NCBI RefSeq assembly: GCF_001730365.1 | Contig: NZ_MIKB01000019.1 | Span: forward strand, 51,051-115,050 | From: Enterococcus quebecensis | GTDB taxonomy: Bacteria > Bacillota > Bacilli > Lactobacillales > Enterococcaceae | Direction of reading: 5' to 3' | DNA length: 64,000 nt | Shown here: positions 37,518 through 46,741 of the stretch, piece after piece | Numbering within the stretch: the stretch's first letter is position 1 | Layout: the number at the start of each line of letters is the position of its first letter | Notes under the pieces: generated by a model | Told to the model about the DNA's origin: nothing | The model's database searches: none | What the model saw: the letters and a program-made list of their open reading frames with translations, nothing else | Position numbers and translations under genes: made by a program

Positions 37518-38657
37518 ATGAATATTTGTTTGGTAAATGTGGATTTTAAAATGGGGGGACAACAAAAAGTTGTTCTAGATTTAGGTAAACAGCTTTCTAA
37601 TTTTGAAAATCAGATATCCTTCTATTCATTTCGCCCAGCAGTACCATTCTTTGACATAGAGGGACTCGATATGATGATAGATCTATCTGATGATGAATTA
37701 TCTGTTCTATCAAGAATAAAAAGAAAAGTACTCAGGAAAACCGTTTTTTCTGATGGAAAAGCAAATCCGGTGGCAGAATTTTCTAAGCGACATCAAAGAA
37801 TGTTAGAATATTTAAAAGAACGAAAAATTGATTTGGTGATTTTAAATGGAGGATTTTTAACAGCGTTCAGTAAGTCTATAAAAGAATATTTACCGAGCAT
37901 TAAAGTAATTTCTTGGCAACATAATATGGCGGAAATATATTTGGAAAATTATTACAGTGAAATCAAAGACAAGTATCTAGAAGGATTGAAGTACAGCGAC
38001 TCTGTAGTTTGTCTAACGAAATCTGATAAAGAGGTATTCGCTAAATACAATGATTATACAATCAATATACCGAATAGTGTTACGGTAAGTAAAAAAAAGC
38101 AGTGTGAAGATTGCACAAGCAACGATATTATTTTCGTATCAAGGTATAATGTTGAGTCTAAGGGAATTGATTATTTAATCGAGTTAGTTAAGTTATTGCC
38201 ATCAGATGTGAGAGTGAAGTTTGCTGGTTCTGGAACAAAAAAACAAGAGCGACTAGTAAAAAAGATGATATCGAAGAGTGGACTATCTAATAGAATAATT
38301 TTATTAGGGGCATTGAATGATGAAGAGTTATCCGAGCTATATCAGCAAGGTAGAGTCTTTTTGTCTACTTCCAGATGGGAAGGCTTTGGGCTTTCTATTG
38401 TTGAAGCAATGACATTTGGATTACCAGTTGTTTCATTTGATACAACTGGCCCAAGAGAGATAATCGGCAACAATGAATATGGTATTGTGATTAAATCTTT
38501 TGATATTTTCAATATGGCAAAAGAGGTTGAACGCTTGTTGAAAGACGATGCTCATTACGAGGAATTAAGTAGACTGGCTAAAAAAAGATCGAAAGACTTT
38601 ATCCCTAAAAAAATCGCAAAGCAATGGGAAATTCATATTCAAGAAGTTTTTAAGTGA
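37518..38657 (+). CDS. Glycosyltransferase family 4
   Basis: A 379-residue GT-B enzyme. The N-terminal domain begins VNVDFKMGGQQKVVLDLGK (the GG acceptor loop). The C-terminal donor domain has FVSRYNVESKGIDYLIEL and the E-x7-E motif in WEGFGLSIVEAMTFGLPVV. It adds one sugar of the repeat unit; the donor is unknown. AAAGGAA precedes the ATG, 15 bp after wzy. Confidence 0.87.
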   Translation: MNICLVNVDFKMGGQQKVVLDLGKQLSNFENQISFYSFRPAVPFFDIEGLDMMIDLSDDELSVLSRIKRKVLRKTVFSDGKANPVAEFSKRHQRMLEYLKERKIDLVILNGGFLTAFSKSIKEYLPSIKVISWQHNMAEIYLENYYSEIKDKYLEGLKYSDSVVCLTKSDKEVFAKYNDYTINIPNSVTVSKKKQCEDCTSNDIIFVSRYNVESKGIDYLIELVKLLPSDVRVKFAGSGTKKQERLVKKMISKSGLSNRIILLGALNDEELSELYQQGRVFLSTSRWEGFGLSIVEAMTFGLPVVSFDTTGPREIIGNNEYGIVIKSFDIFNMAKEVERLLKDDAHYEELSRLAKKRSKDFIPKKIAKQWEIHIQEVFK

Positions 38658-38664
38658 GGTAATT

Positions 38665-40077
38665 ATGAAAAAGTTTATTTCAAAATTAATGGGATTTTCT
38701 ATCGGACCTATCCTTGGAGCTGCAATATCGTTCTTAACAGTGCCTATTACGACATACTATATTGATCCGTCTGAATTTGGAAAAGCAAGTATGTTTTCCG
38801 TCATTCAATATTTTTTATTATCAATTATATTTTTAGGTATAGATCAGTCATACACAAGAGAGTATCACAGAGTTGAGAATAAAAATAAAGTTTTTCAAAA
38901 CGCGCTCATAATTCCTTTGCTTGCTTCGATGTTACTAAGTGTCATAATTTTTATTTTTCAAAACCAATTTTCAATCTTTCTTTTTTCTGATTCTAAATAC
39001 CCCGAGATAAGCATTTTATTTGGTATTATGATTGTTTTATCTGTTGTTGAACGGTTTATTTTATTGTCAATTAGAATGGCTGAAAAAGCCCTAGAATATT
39101 CACTCTTCTCAGTGTTTTTAAAATTAGTAGTATTTGTTTTTACACTAGTACTTGTTTTGTCAGGGAAGAGAACATTTCTAACCATTGTATACGCAACTAT
39201 CTTTGGTCAATTTTTAGGAGATGCTTTTTTAATAATAAGACACAGAAAACTTTTAAAGATCGGCTTGAATGACTTTGATTATCCTCTGTTGAAAAAGATG
39301 ATTACTTTTGGGTTACCTTTGGTAATAGCTGCATCTTTAAGTAATCTTTTAAATACTTCAGGCAGATTCTTTTTAAGAGGATATAGTACTTTTTATGAGC
39401 TAGGAATATATACAGCGGCACTAAAAATATCCAACATTTTACAAATAATACAAACAGCGTTTACTAGCTTTTGGGTTCCAACTGCATATAGATGGGACAA
39501 AGAAAAAAAAGATATAAAACACTTTTCTTTTGTAAGTGATATTTTACTTTTGGTGATGACGATCGGGTTCTTTTTAATTTTGTTTTTCAAAAAATATATT
39601 GCGCTGATTTTATCAAGCGACTATAGTGAAGCGCAGTTTGTGGCTGGTCTATTAGCTCTTACACCGATTCTTTACACATTGAGTGAAACATCTACTTTAG
39701 GAATAGTTTTTTCTGGTAAGAGCCACTACAATATTTGGGTGAGTATCCTAGCAATTATACCTAATTTAGTGTTAAATTATTTATTGGTTCCGAAGTTCGG
39801 TACTATCGGTGCGGCATTAGCCACTGCGTTTGCGTATATCGTTTTTTGTATTTCTAGAACTTATTTTTCTAGAAAATGTGATTTTAAAATCAGTTTCTAT
39901 AAGCAATCGATTTGTATTTGTCTGTTTTTTATCGCAGCGTGCTTGAATTCCTTTGAGTACGAATATTCTTATATTGTAACACTAGGATTTTTTATAATTA
40001 CATTGCTAGTTCAATACTCAACGTTTAGTAAAATTATTGAAGTCAAAAAAAATTCTGAACAATGGAATTTTGAATAG
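38665..40077 (+). CDS. wzx: Polysaccharide flippase (Wzx)
   Basis: A 470-residue MOP-superfamily membrane protein with 12-14 helices, beginning FISKLMGFSIGPILGAAISF and including the typical TYYIDPSEFGKASMFSV stretch. It translocates the lipid-linked repeat unit across the membrane. It lies 7 nt after the GT4 gene and is the last intact gene before the degraded acyltransferase. Confidence 0.87.
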   Translation: MKKFISKLMGFSIGPILGAAISFLTVPITTYYIDPSEFGKASMFSVIQYFLLSIIFLGIDQSYTREYHRVENKNKVFQNALIIPLLASMLLSVIIFIFQNQFSIFLFSDSKYPEISILFGIMIVLSVVERFILLSIRMAEKALEYSLFSVFLKLVVFVFTLVLVLSGKRTFLTIVYATIFGQFLGDAFLIIRHRKLLKIGLNDFDYPLLKKMITFGLPLVIAASLSNLLNTSGRFFLRGYSTFYELGIYTAALKISNILQIIQTAFTSFWVPTAYRWDKEKKDIKHFSFVSDILLLVMTIGFFLILFFKKYIALILSSDYSEAQFVAGLLALTPILYTLSETSTLGIVFSGKSHYNIWVSILAIIPNLVLNYLLVPKFGTIGAALATAFAYIVFCISRTYFSRKCDFKISFYKQSICICLFFIAACLNSFEYEYSYIVTLGFFIITLLVQYSTFSKIIEVKKNSEQWNFE

Positions 40078-40139
40078 TATTATATGTGGAATTTGAATAT
40101 TGTTAATTGAAAATAATAATTGCGAAGAAGGTGATTTAT

Positions 40140-40987
40140 TGCTAACTAGGATTAGTAATGTTTGCCATTATTCTTCATAATAAGTGGATTTTTGAATAAA
40201 GTGAAAAATCAAGAAAATTTTAAGCAGTTTTTTTTGAAAAGATCTTGAACATGTGGGTTCGATACTTACTATTAGGCGTATTTTCTATCATGAATATACA
40301 AGTTTCGACCTGTAAAGAATTACTGAAATTATTATATAGTGGTACAAAGGCTACAGGTATAATCGGTGCATATTGGTTTATCCCTGTTCTGTTTTTTACT
40401 GAGTTAGCTAATTATTTTCTTCAAAAAGTAAGTAACAGAACAATCAGAATAGTTATTTTACTTATTAGATATGTTGTATTTCAATTTGCTTTAAAAAATA
40501 TAAATTTGCCTATGAATCTTAATATTGTTCCAATTGCGTTAGTTTTTTTCTCAATAGGTGTTTCTCTTAAAGGAAATTGGCATTATAGAGTAGTTATTAG
40601 TAAGTTATCGATAACAATATTGATAGTATTCATCCTTTTTTATAGTTTGAATTTGACTGATTTTAAATGTTGATTTGAAAAATGCTGTGGCATCAGCCCT
40701 AATCTTGGATGTTCTAGTTCCAGTAGCTTTTTGCCAGCTTATATTTTTTATATCTACGTTTTTGGAAAACTAGCGAATTATCTTTTATGGGAAAAGAAAG
40801 TTTGTTTTTTATGTTGACTCATAATTTAATCATTGTGTTTTTGGAATCAAAAGGTATTCATAGTTGGAGTATAATTTTCATTTTTACTTTATTGATCTTA
40901 TTATTGTTATATTTTCCTTTAAGTTTGCTAATAAAACAAAGTACTGCTTTTGTACAGTCAGTAACTAACTATTATCAAGAACATTGA
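40140..40987 (+). pseudogene. Degraded acyltransferase-3 family gene
   Basis: Fragments of a membrane O-acyltransferase (AT3) appear in order but in different frames. PLFFIISGFLNKV near 40157, FKQFFLKR near 40215, WVRYLLLGVFSI from 40250 to 40673 (including YWFIPVLFFTELANYFLQK), then GKESLFFMLTHNLIIVF from 40787. At least four frameshifts are needed to join them. The N-terminal part with the catalytic histidine region is missing. It once probably acylated the polysaccharide. Confidence 0.78.
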
Positions 40988-41115
40988 CATTATAATTATA
41001 TTGGTGGATGAGTGATACAATATTAATTTATCATATAAGAAAATAATATTATTTGCATCATTATTTTACAAATACATTAAGATATCATGCCAATTCCTCA
41101 AATATGTTGCGACAC

Positions 41116-41132
41116 TTCTCAAATTGTGAGAA
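41116..41132. repeat. Inverted repeat upstream of the LCP gene
   Basis: TTCTCA and TGAGAA separated by 5 bp, 46 bp before the LCP start. It could be an operator or a short leader hairpin. Confidence 0.35.
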
Positions 41133-41177
41133 AATAGACATCATGAATTATTCTTGCAAAAAATGAGGAAGTGTCTT

Positions 41178-42308
41178 ATGAAACTATGGAAAAAAGCAAT
41201 ATTGACCGTTTTAGGATTAGTTCTTGTTTCGGTTGCAGGTTTTTGTGCATATGGGATTAAAATGTACTCTGATGCATCGTATACAGTTAAAGGTGTTTAT
41301 GAATCTATCGATCGGACTTCTAAGAGAAGAGACAAAGTCGTAAATATCGATGCTCAAGAACCGTTTTCTGTATTACTGATGGGAATCGATACTGGAGATT
41401 TAGGTCGCACAGAACAAGGTCGTTCTGATACTACGATGGTCGTTACTGTCAATCCCAAGGAAAAGAAATCTACGATGATCAGTTTAGATCGAGATATTTT
41501 GACAGAAATAGTCGGAAACGGTACGGAAGATAAATTAAATCATGCGTATGCTTTTGGCGGAGCTAAGATGGCTATTGATACAGTTTCAGAGCTGTTAGAT
41601 ATTCCAATAGATAATTATGTGTCGATCAATATGAAAGGCATGAAAGATTTAATTGATGCTGTTGGAGGAATCGAAGTCGATAATACGCTTGGTGAGTTTA
41701 CATTGGACGGTATTGTTGTTCCTGCTGGAAAGACGAAATTAGATGGTGAAACGGGATTGGCGTATGCTCGTATGCGTAAAGAAGATCCGGAAGGCGATAT
41801 CGGACGTCAGCGTCGTCAAAGAGAAGTTGTGGAAAAAATCGTCCATAAAGTCATCAGTTTAGATGGTGTGGCAAAATATAGAAAAATTTTGGATGCTGTA
41901 AAAGACAATGTGAAAACAGATTTAACTTGGGATAATATGGTAGATATTCAAAAGAAATATTTGCCTGCGTTTAAAAATATTGATTCATTGCAACTAGAAG
42001 GTGAAGGTACAGAAATCAATAGTATCTATTATCAACTAGTAGACCCAACGAAATTGTATGAAGTACAAACTGAGTTACGTGCTCAATTGGGTCTGTCTAA
42101 GAATGAAGAAATGCAAGCAAAAGATAATAGCAACTATAACAATTATGCTGGTAATGGTGCTGCATACGGTGGAACCTCTGCCGACAACGCTAACTATAAC
42201 TATGATTCAAATGCTTATGTTGATCCTAATGCAAACACTAATGGTTCGACGTACACTAACCAAAATGAGGTAGAGGATCAAACGCCTTACCAAGCGAACG
42301 GCTACTAA
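41178..42308 (+). CDS. LytR-CpsA-Psr (LCP) family cell-wall polymer ligase
   Basis: A 376-residue membrane protein. One membrane helix (about residues 8-28) is followed by the extracytoplasmic LCP domain with LLMGIDTGD, RSDTTMVVTVNP, SLDRDILTEI, DKLNHAYAFGGA and the Arg-rich RQRRQREVV. LCP enzymes attach undecaprenyl-linked polymers to peptidoglycan. The last 60 residues are an unusual Asn/Tyr/Gly-rich tail. The ATG at 41178 follows GAGGAAG at 7 nt. It sits after the degraded acyltransferase and probably serves the polysaccharide locus, although LCP proteins are often promiscuous. Confidence 0.9.
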   Translation: MKLWKKAILTVLGLVLVSVAGFCAYGIKMYSDASYTVKGVYESIDRTSKRRDKVVNIDAQEPFSVLLMGIDTGDLGRTEQGRSDTTMVVTVNPKEKKSTMISLDRDILTEIVGNGTEDKLNHAYAFGGAKMAIDTVSELLDIPIDNYVSINMKGMKDLIDAVGGIEVDNTLGEFTLDGIVVPAGKTKLDGETGLAYARMRKEDPEGDIGRQRRQREVVEKIVHKVISLDGVAKYRKILDAVKDNVKTDLTWDNMVDIQKKYLPAFKNIDSLQLEGEGTEINSIYYQLVDPTKLYEVQTELRAQLGLSKNEEMQAKDNSNYNNYAGNGAAYGGTSADNANYNYDSNAYVDPNANTNGSTYTNQNEVEDQTPYQANGY

Positions 42309-42314
42309 ATACAG

Positions 42315-42348
42315 ACTTCTATTCTTAACGAGAATAGAAGTTTTTTTT
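42315..42348 (+). terminator. LCP gene terminator
   Basis: An 11-bp stem ACTTCTATTCT with its complement, then eight T. Confidence 0.93.
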
Positions 42349-42436
42349 AGTTTCTATTCAGTTTAGACTAGAAATCTTTTTTTTAGGGTGTTATAATTGG
42401 ACTATACCGAATCTGAAAATAAGGGAGCAATTTTTA

Positions 42437-43138
42437 ATGAAAATTATTAAAGTAGCGAACGCTGAAGAAGGCGGAAAAAAAGCATTTGAATTGATCAAAG
42501 AAGGCATGAATAATGGTGCAAAAGTTTTAGGACTTGCTACAGGAAGCACACCAGAAACATTATATAAAGAAATGACTACAAGTGATTTAGATTTTACAGA
42601 TATGACATCTGTAAACTTAGATGAATATGTTGGTTTAGGTGGAGATGATGATCAAAGTTATCGTTACTTCATGAATGATCAATTATTCAACAAAAAACCA
42701 TTTAAAAACACGTATGTGCCAAATGGAAAAGCAGAAGATTTAGTAGCTGAATGCAAACACTATGAAAGTATTATCGACAGCAACCCAATTGATATTCAGA
42801 TTTTAGGCATTGGTCAAAATGGACATATTGGTTTTAATGAGCCAGGAACGCCTTTAGATAGTTTAACTCATGTAGTTGAATTAACAGAATCTACAATCAA
42901 CGCAAATAAACGCAATTTTGAAAAAGTAGAAGACGTGCCAACAAGAGCTGTTTCAATGGGGATTGGTTCAATCATGAAAGGCAAAAAAATGATTTTAATG
43001 GCTTATGGTGAAGCAAAGGCAGATGCGATCAAAGGAATGATCAACGGACCTGTTTCTGTTGATTTACCAGCAAGTGCTTTACAAAACCATTCAGATGTTG
43101 TTGTTATCCTTGATGATGCAGCAGCAAGCAAATTATAA
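42437..43138 (+). CDS. nagB: Glucosamine-6-phosphate deaminase
   Basis: A 233-residue cytosolic enzyme converting glucosamine-6-phosphate to fructose-6-phosphate and ammonia. Motifs [19 protein letters not shown] (catalytic Asp) and [14 protein letters not shown] (catalytic His) are all present. It is the short Gram-positive form without the allosteric C-terminal extension. AAGGGAGC precedes the ATG. It is a single gene with its own terminator. Confidence 0.95.
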   Translation: MKIIKVANAEEGGKKAFELIKEGMNNGAKVLGLATGSTPETLYKEMTTSDLDFTDMTSVNLDEYVGLGGDDDQSYRYFMNDQLFNKKPFKNTYVPNGKAEDLVAECKHYESIIDSNPIDIQILGIGQNGHIGFNEPGTPLDSLTHVVELTESTINANKRNFEKVEDVPTRAVSMGIGSIMKGKKMILMAYGEAKADAIKGMINGPVSVDLPASALQNHSDVVVILDDAAASKL

Positions 43139-43149
43139 TATTTGTAATG

Positions 43150-43178
43150 AACCTGTCTTGTAAAAGATGGGTTTTTTT
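43150..43178 (+). terminator. nagB terminator
   Basis: Imperfect stem AACCTGTCTT/AAGATGGGTT followed by seven T. Confidence 0.65.
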
Positions 43179-43245
43179 ATATAGCATCGTTTACTTCTAA
43201 TTAGTGATATAATGAAATAGAAGAGTATTAGGAGGAAAGAGTAGA

Positions 43246-43950
43246 ATGGATATAGATTTAACGATTCCTGAAATTATTATACGATTATGTTTGGCAATGT
43301 TGATTGGCGGAACGATAGGGTTTGAGCGGCAATATAAAAATCGACCAGCTGGCATGCGGACACACATTCTCGTATGTATGGGGGCTACAATTATTGCATT
43401 AATTCAAGTTGAAATCGCTGCAAGTGCTTTACGTGATGCGACAGATCATCCTGAATTAGTTGGAGTGATACGCTCGGATCAAGCCAGGTTGATAGCTCAA
43501 GTTGTCAGTGGGATAGGTTTTCTAGGAGCTGGAACAATTATCGTAACTAAGCAGTCGGTAACAGGACTGACAACCGCAGCTTCACTTTGGGCTATAGCAG
43601 GGTTAGGAATTGCGATTGGTATGGGTTACTATGCTGTTGCTATCACCAGCTTTATTGGTGTTTTTATTGCATTAACATTAGTAAGAAAAGTAATTCATGT
43701 ACCGACAACAAAAAAATTAGAAATTCGCTATATACACAAGCAGGAAACAAAAGAATTTATTAATAACTATTTTGAAGAACATAAAATCGAAATTGACGAT
43801 GTTAACTTTAATGTGGTACTAGTTGATGATACACAAATTTATACGAATATTTATACGATTGACTTGCCGAGAGGAATGACCTATGCGGAAGTTATAGAAG
43901 ATTTATCAATATATAAAAATATAACTAAACTGCGTTTGGTCAGCATTTAA
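43246..43950 (+). CDS. MgtC/SapB family membrane protein
   Basis: A 234-residue protein. The N-terminal half has four to five membrane helices with the family hallmarks GFERQYKNRPAGMRTHILVC and GIGFLGAGTI. The C-terminal soluble part (about 150-234) is ACT-like. MgtC proteins influence magnesium homeostasis, membrane potential and F-ATPase activity. TAGGAGGAAAG precedes the ATG. It is not adjacent to a magnesium transporter. Confidence 0.9.
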   Translation: MDIDLTIPEIIIRLCLAMLIGGTIGFERQYKNRPAGMRTHILVCMGATIIALIQVEIAASALRDATDHPELVGVIRSDQARLIAQVVSGIGFLGAGTIIVTKQSVTGLTTAASLWAIAGLGIAIGMGYYAVAITSFIGVFIALTLVRKVIHVPTTKKLEIRYIHKQETKEFINNYFEEHKIEIDDVNFNVVLVDDTQIYTNIYTIDLPRGMTYAEVIEDLSIYKNITKLRLVSI

Positions 43951-44275
43951 GCCACTTTAATAATTACAAGAAAAATAAGGTAATCTTGAAAAATTGTATT
44001 TCGAGAGTACCTTTTTTTTATGTCTATTAGAAATCTACCAATGAATCCTAGAGATAATTTATATAATAAAATTATCATGAGGCACTTTTTGAAATAATTG
44101 ATTCAGTGAAAAACTGTAAGTAGAATGGGTACATCGTTTAATATCTCTGTTAAAATTAGATCAATGTAACTGTAAAAGAGAGACTCTCTTTCATAATACA
44201 ATAGTTTAAGAAAAAAAATCTTTTTATACTAAAAAAGAATGGTAAAATAAAAGTATCATATATTGGAGGTTTTGT
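43951..44275 (+). other. Intergenic region with terminator and palindrome
   Basis: About 325 bp without a gene. 43977-44019 is a terminator for the MgtC gene (AAGGTA/TACCTT with an inner CTTGAAA/TTTCGAG pairing, then T8). 44175-44191 is a near-perfect palindrome AAAGAGAG-A-CTCTCTTT. A TAAAAT near 44236 may be the -10 of the next gene. Confidence 0.6.
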
Positions 44276-45394
44276 ATGGGCTCACTATTTAAACAATCAA
44301 AATTGTTGTTTTGGACAGTAGAAATTGTATTGACGATTATTGGTGTCTTCTTTTTATTAAAGATGCCTAATGTATTTAGTCCTATTTTAGGAATGGCGTC
44401 AGCTGTTTTTATGCCGTTATTGATTGCTGGTTTTCTATATTATATGTTTGACCCGATTGTGGTTTTCTTAGAAAAACGAGGTTTACCTAGAATTGTGGGT
44501 TTCTTACTTTCTTTTATTGTATTGATTGTTTTGATCACATTAGTAGTCATGAATGTGGTTCCTCAATTGGTGAATCAGTCTTTGGAGTTAAGCCAGTCAC
44601 TTCCTAGCTATGCAGAGGAAATGAATCAATGGTTGAAAGATTTAGGTAACTTAGAAGCGTTGAAAGGTTTTAATGTTCAGGAACAACTAGATAAAATGAA
44701 TATTACGATCAGTAATATTTTGAATTTTGCGATTGTGGGTGTAACTAGTAGCCTTTCTAAAATTGTTAGTGTTTTGTTGAGGTTCTTTATTTTACTATTT
44801 ACAGTGCCCTTTATCTTGTTTTTTATGTTTAAGGATGGTCATAAGTTTTTAGATGCAATGTCTCATTTCTTTCCAAAAAGTGTCCGTAGCGAGTTACGTC
44901 AAACGGTCAAGGAAATGAATCAAACGTTATCAGCTTATATCAGTAGTACAGTTTTGGATGCTTTTATTATTGGCATATTAAGCTTTATAGCGATGACGAT
45001 TTTTAAACAACCTTATGGTTTATTGTTGGCTGTTTTTTGTGGTTTGACGAATATTATTCCTTATGTTGGCCCTTTTATTGGTGCAGTTCCAGCAATTTTA
45101 GTTGGACTATTTATATCACCATGGCAGGCCCTTTATATGGTGATATCAATTTTAGTTATTCAACAACTGGATGGTAATTTGATCAAGCCTTTATTAATGG
45201 GAAAATCATTGAATATTCATCCATTAACAATTATTTTGGTCTTGATTGCGTCAGGAAGTGTAGGCGGCATTATTGGTATGTTGATCTGTATTCCTGTTTA
45301 TGCAGTGATTAAGACATTAGTCATCAATATTAGTAAGATGTTTAGGATTAGACAAGAAAGTAAGGATCGCACCTTTGATGAAGAGGTTAGCTGA
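44276..45394 (+). CDS. AI-2E family transporter
   Basis: A 372-residue membrane protein of the AI-2E exporter superfamily with seven to eight helices. A long extracytoplasmic stretch (about 95-165) is rich in Leu and Glu. The conserved end includes GLTNIIPYVGPFIGAVPA and QLDGNLIKPLLMGKSLNIHPL. Members export autoinducer-2 or exchange Na+/H+; which applies cannot be told. TTGGAGG precedes the ATG. It is monocistronic. Confidence 0.87.
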   Translation: MGSLFKQSKLLFWTVEIVLTIIGVFFLLKMPNVFSPILGMASAVFMPLLIAGFLYYMFDPIVVFLEKRGLPRIVGFLLSFIVLIVLITLVVMNVVPQLVNQSLELSQSLPSYAEEMNQWLKDLGNLEALKGFNVQEQLDKMNITISNILNFAIVGVTSSLSKIVSVLLRFFILLFTVPFILFFMFKDGHKFLDAMSHFFPKSVRSELRQTVKEMNQTLSAYISSTVLDAFIIGILSFIAMTIFKQPYGLLLAVFCGLTNIIPYVGPFIGAVPAILVGLFISPWQALYMVISILVIQQLDGNLIKPLLMGKSLNIHPLTIILVLIASGSVGGIIGMLICIPVYAVIKTLVINISKMFRIRQESKDRTFDEEVS

Positions 45395-45417
45395 GTCGTA
45401 ATGACTCGGCTTTTTTT
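45390..45417 (+). terminator. Terminator of the AI-2E family gene
   Basis: Stem GCTGAGTC/GACTCGGC (one G-T pair), then seven T. Confidence 0.9.
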
Positions 45418-45586
45418 ATGCTAAAAAATAAGAAGAAATGGAATGATAGTTATGTAATTATTGTGGAATATTTATTTGGTTGGATAAAGTATATATTTCA
45501 ACTGTAAACATCTATAAATGCAGTTATTAAGAAATTTTTGAGAGTTTTCTTTTGTTAAGAAATAATAGATAAATAGAAACGTTAAT

Positions 45587-45640
45587 AAAGAAAAGCTAGG
45601 ATAAAACTACTTGAGTTTTTATCCTAGCCTTATTTTTTTA
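45587..45640. terminator. Terminator of the nrd operon
   Basis: Stem GCTAGGATAAAA with its complement around about 10 nt, T-rich on both exits. It lies just after the minus-strand nrdF stop. Confidence 0.9.
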
Positions 45641-45652
45641 GAGAAAGAGTTA

Positions 45653-46612
45653 TTACATACCAATCAAATAATCGTCATCTTTCATCGCTTCAACGGTTCC
45701 TAATAAGTAGCCATTACCGACTTGAGAGAAGAAATCATGATTACTTGTACCAGTAGAGATACCATTCATAACGATTGGGTTAACGTCATTTGCTGTATCA
45801 GCAAATAATGGATCCATGCCGAGATTCATCAAGGCCTTATTGGCATTGTAACGTAAGAATGTTTTCACTTCTTCCGTCCAACCTAATTCATCATATAATT
45901 CTTCTGTGTAACGCTCTTCATTTTCATATAATTCATAAAGAAGATTGTACATCCAGTCTTTCATTTCATTTTGTTCTTCTTCAGGCAATTCATTAAATCC
46001 TAATTGGAATTTGTAGCCGATATAAGTTCCGTGAACAGATTCATCACGAATGATCAATTTGATAATTTCGGCAACATTTGCCAGTTTGTTATTACCTAAA
46101 TAGTAAAGAGGAGTATAAAAACCAGAGTAGAATAAGAATGTTTCTAGGAAAACACTAGCAACTTTCTTTTCCAAAGGTGTACCGTTTTTATAAATTTCAT
46201 TAATTTTTTCAGCTTTTGTTTGTAGATAAATATTTGTATTTGTCCATTCAAAGATTTCATCAATTTCTTTTTTAGTATTCAATGTACTAAAGATTGAAGA
46301 ATAACTTTTAGCATGAACAGATTCCATAAACTGAATATTGTTTAAAACGGCTTCTTCATGTGGTGTACGAACATCGTTTCTCAGTTGTTCCATACCACTC
46401 TCTGATTGAACAGTGTCCAACAATGTCAAACCGCCAAAAACATAACCTACAGTTGTTTTTTCCAAGTCTGAAAGAGTTCTCCAGTCATCTAAATCGTTGG
46501 ATAAAGGGATACGGGTATCCAACCAAAATTGTTCAGTTAGTTTTTCCCAAGTTGATTTATCAATCACATCTTCAATGGCGTTCCAGTTGATTGCTTCATA
46601 ATATGTTGCCAT
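45653..46612 (-). CDS. nrdF: Class Ib ribonucleotide reductase, beta subunit
   Basis: A 319-residue metal-radical subunit that generates the tyrosyl radical for NrdE. It begins with YYEAINWNAIEDVIDKSTWEK; helices with FWLDTRIPLSNDL, FMESVHAKSYSSIF and IRDESVHGTYIGYKF carry the carboxylate and histidine ligands of the dimetal site. The class Ib type (dimanganese, activated through NrdI) is inferred from the operon. CGAGGAGG precedes the ATG. It is separated from nrdE by 129 bp with a hairpin-rich repeat. Confidence 0.95.
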   Translation of the reverse strand: MATYYEAINWNAIEDVIDKSTWEKLTEQFWLDTRIPLSNDLDDWRTLSDLEKTTVGYVFGGLTLLDTVQSESGMEQLRNDVRTPHEEAVLNNIQFMESVHAKSYSSIFSTLNTKKEIDEIFEWTNTNIYLQTKAEKINEIYKNGTPLEKKVASVFLETFLFYSGFYTPLYYLGNNKLANVAEIIKLIIRDESVHGTYIGYKFQLGFNELPEEEQNEMKDWMYNLLYELYENEERYTEELYDELGWTEEVKTFLRYNANKALMNLGMDPLFADTANDVNPIVMNGISTGTSNHDFFSQVGNGYLLGTVEAMKDDDYLIGM

Positions 46613-46639
46613 GTATTTTCCTCCTCGTTACCTTTACGT

Positions 46640-46741
46640 TGAAATACAATAAATCATAGAACAAGGCGACCTAAGGGCGCCTTGTTTGTTGTTCAGATTA
46701 TTGGTCCAGCTTCAAGGGCTGAACAAGCCTGTTTCGCTTTT
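46640..46741. repeat. Hairpin-rich repeat element between nrdE and nrdF
   Basis: Contains the stem CAAGGCG/CGCCTTG with loop around TAAGG, and GTTCAG/CTGAAC further right, followed by a T-run. Parts (TAAGxGCGCC, AGCTTC, GGCTGAAC) recur in the liaS-liaR duplication at 19668-19905, suggesting a shared dispersed repeat family. It lies inside the operon, so it may tune nrdF relative to nrdE. Confidence 0.5.
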
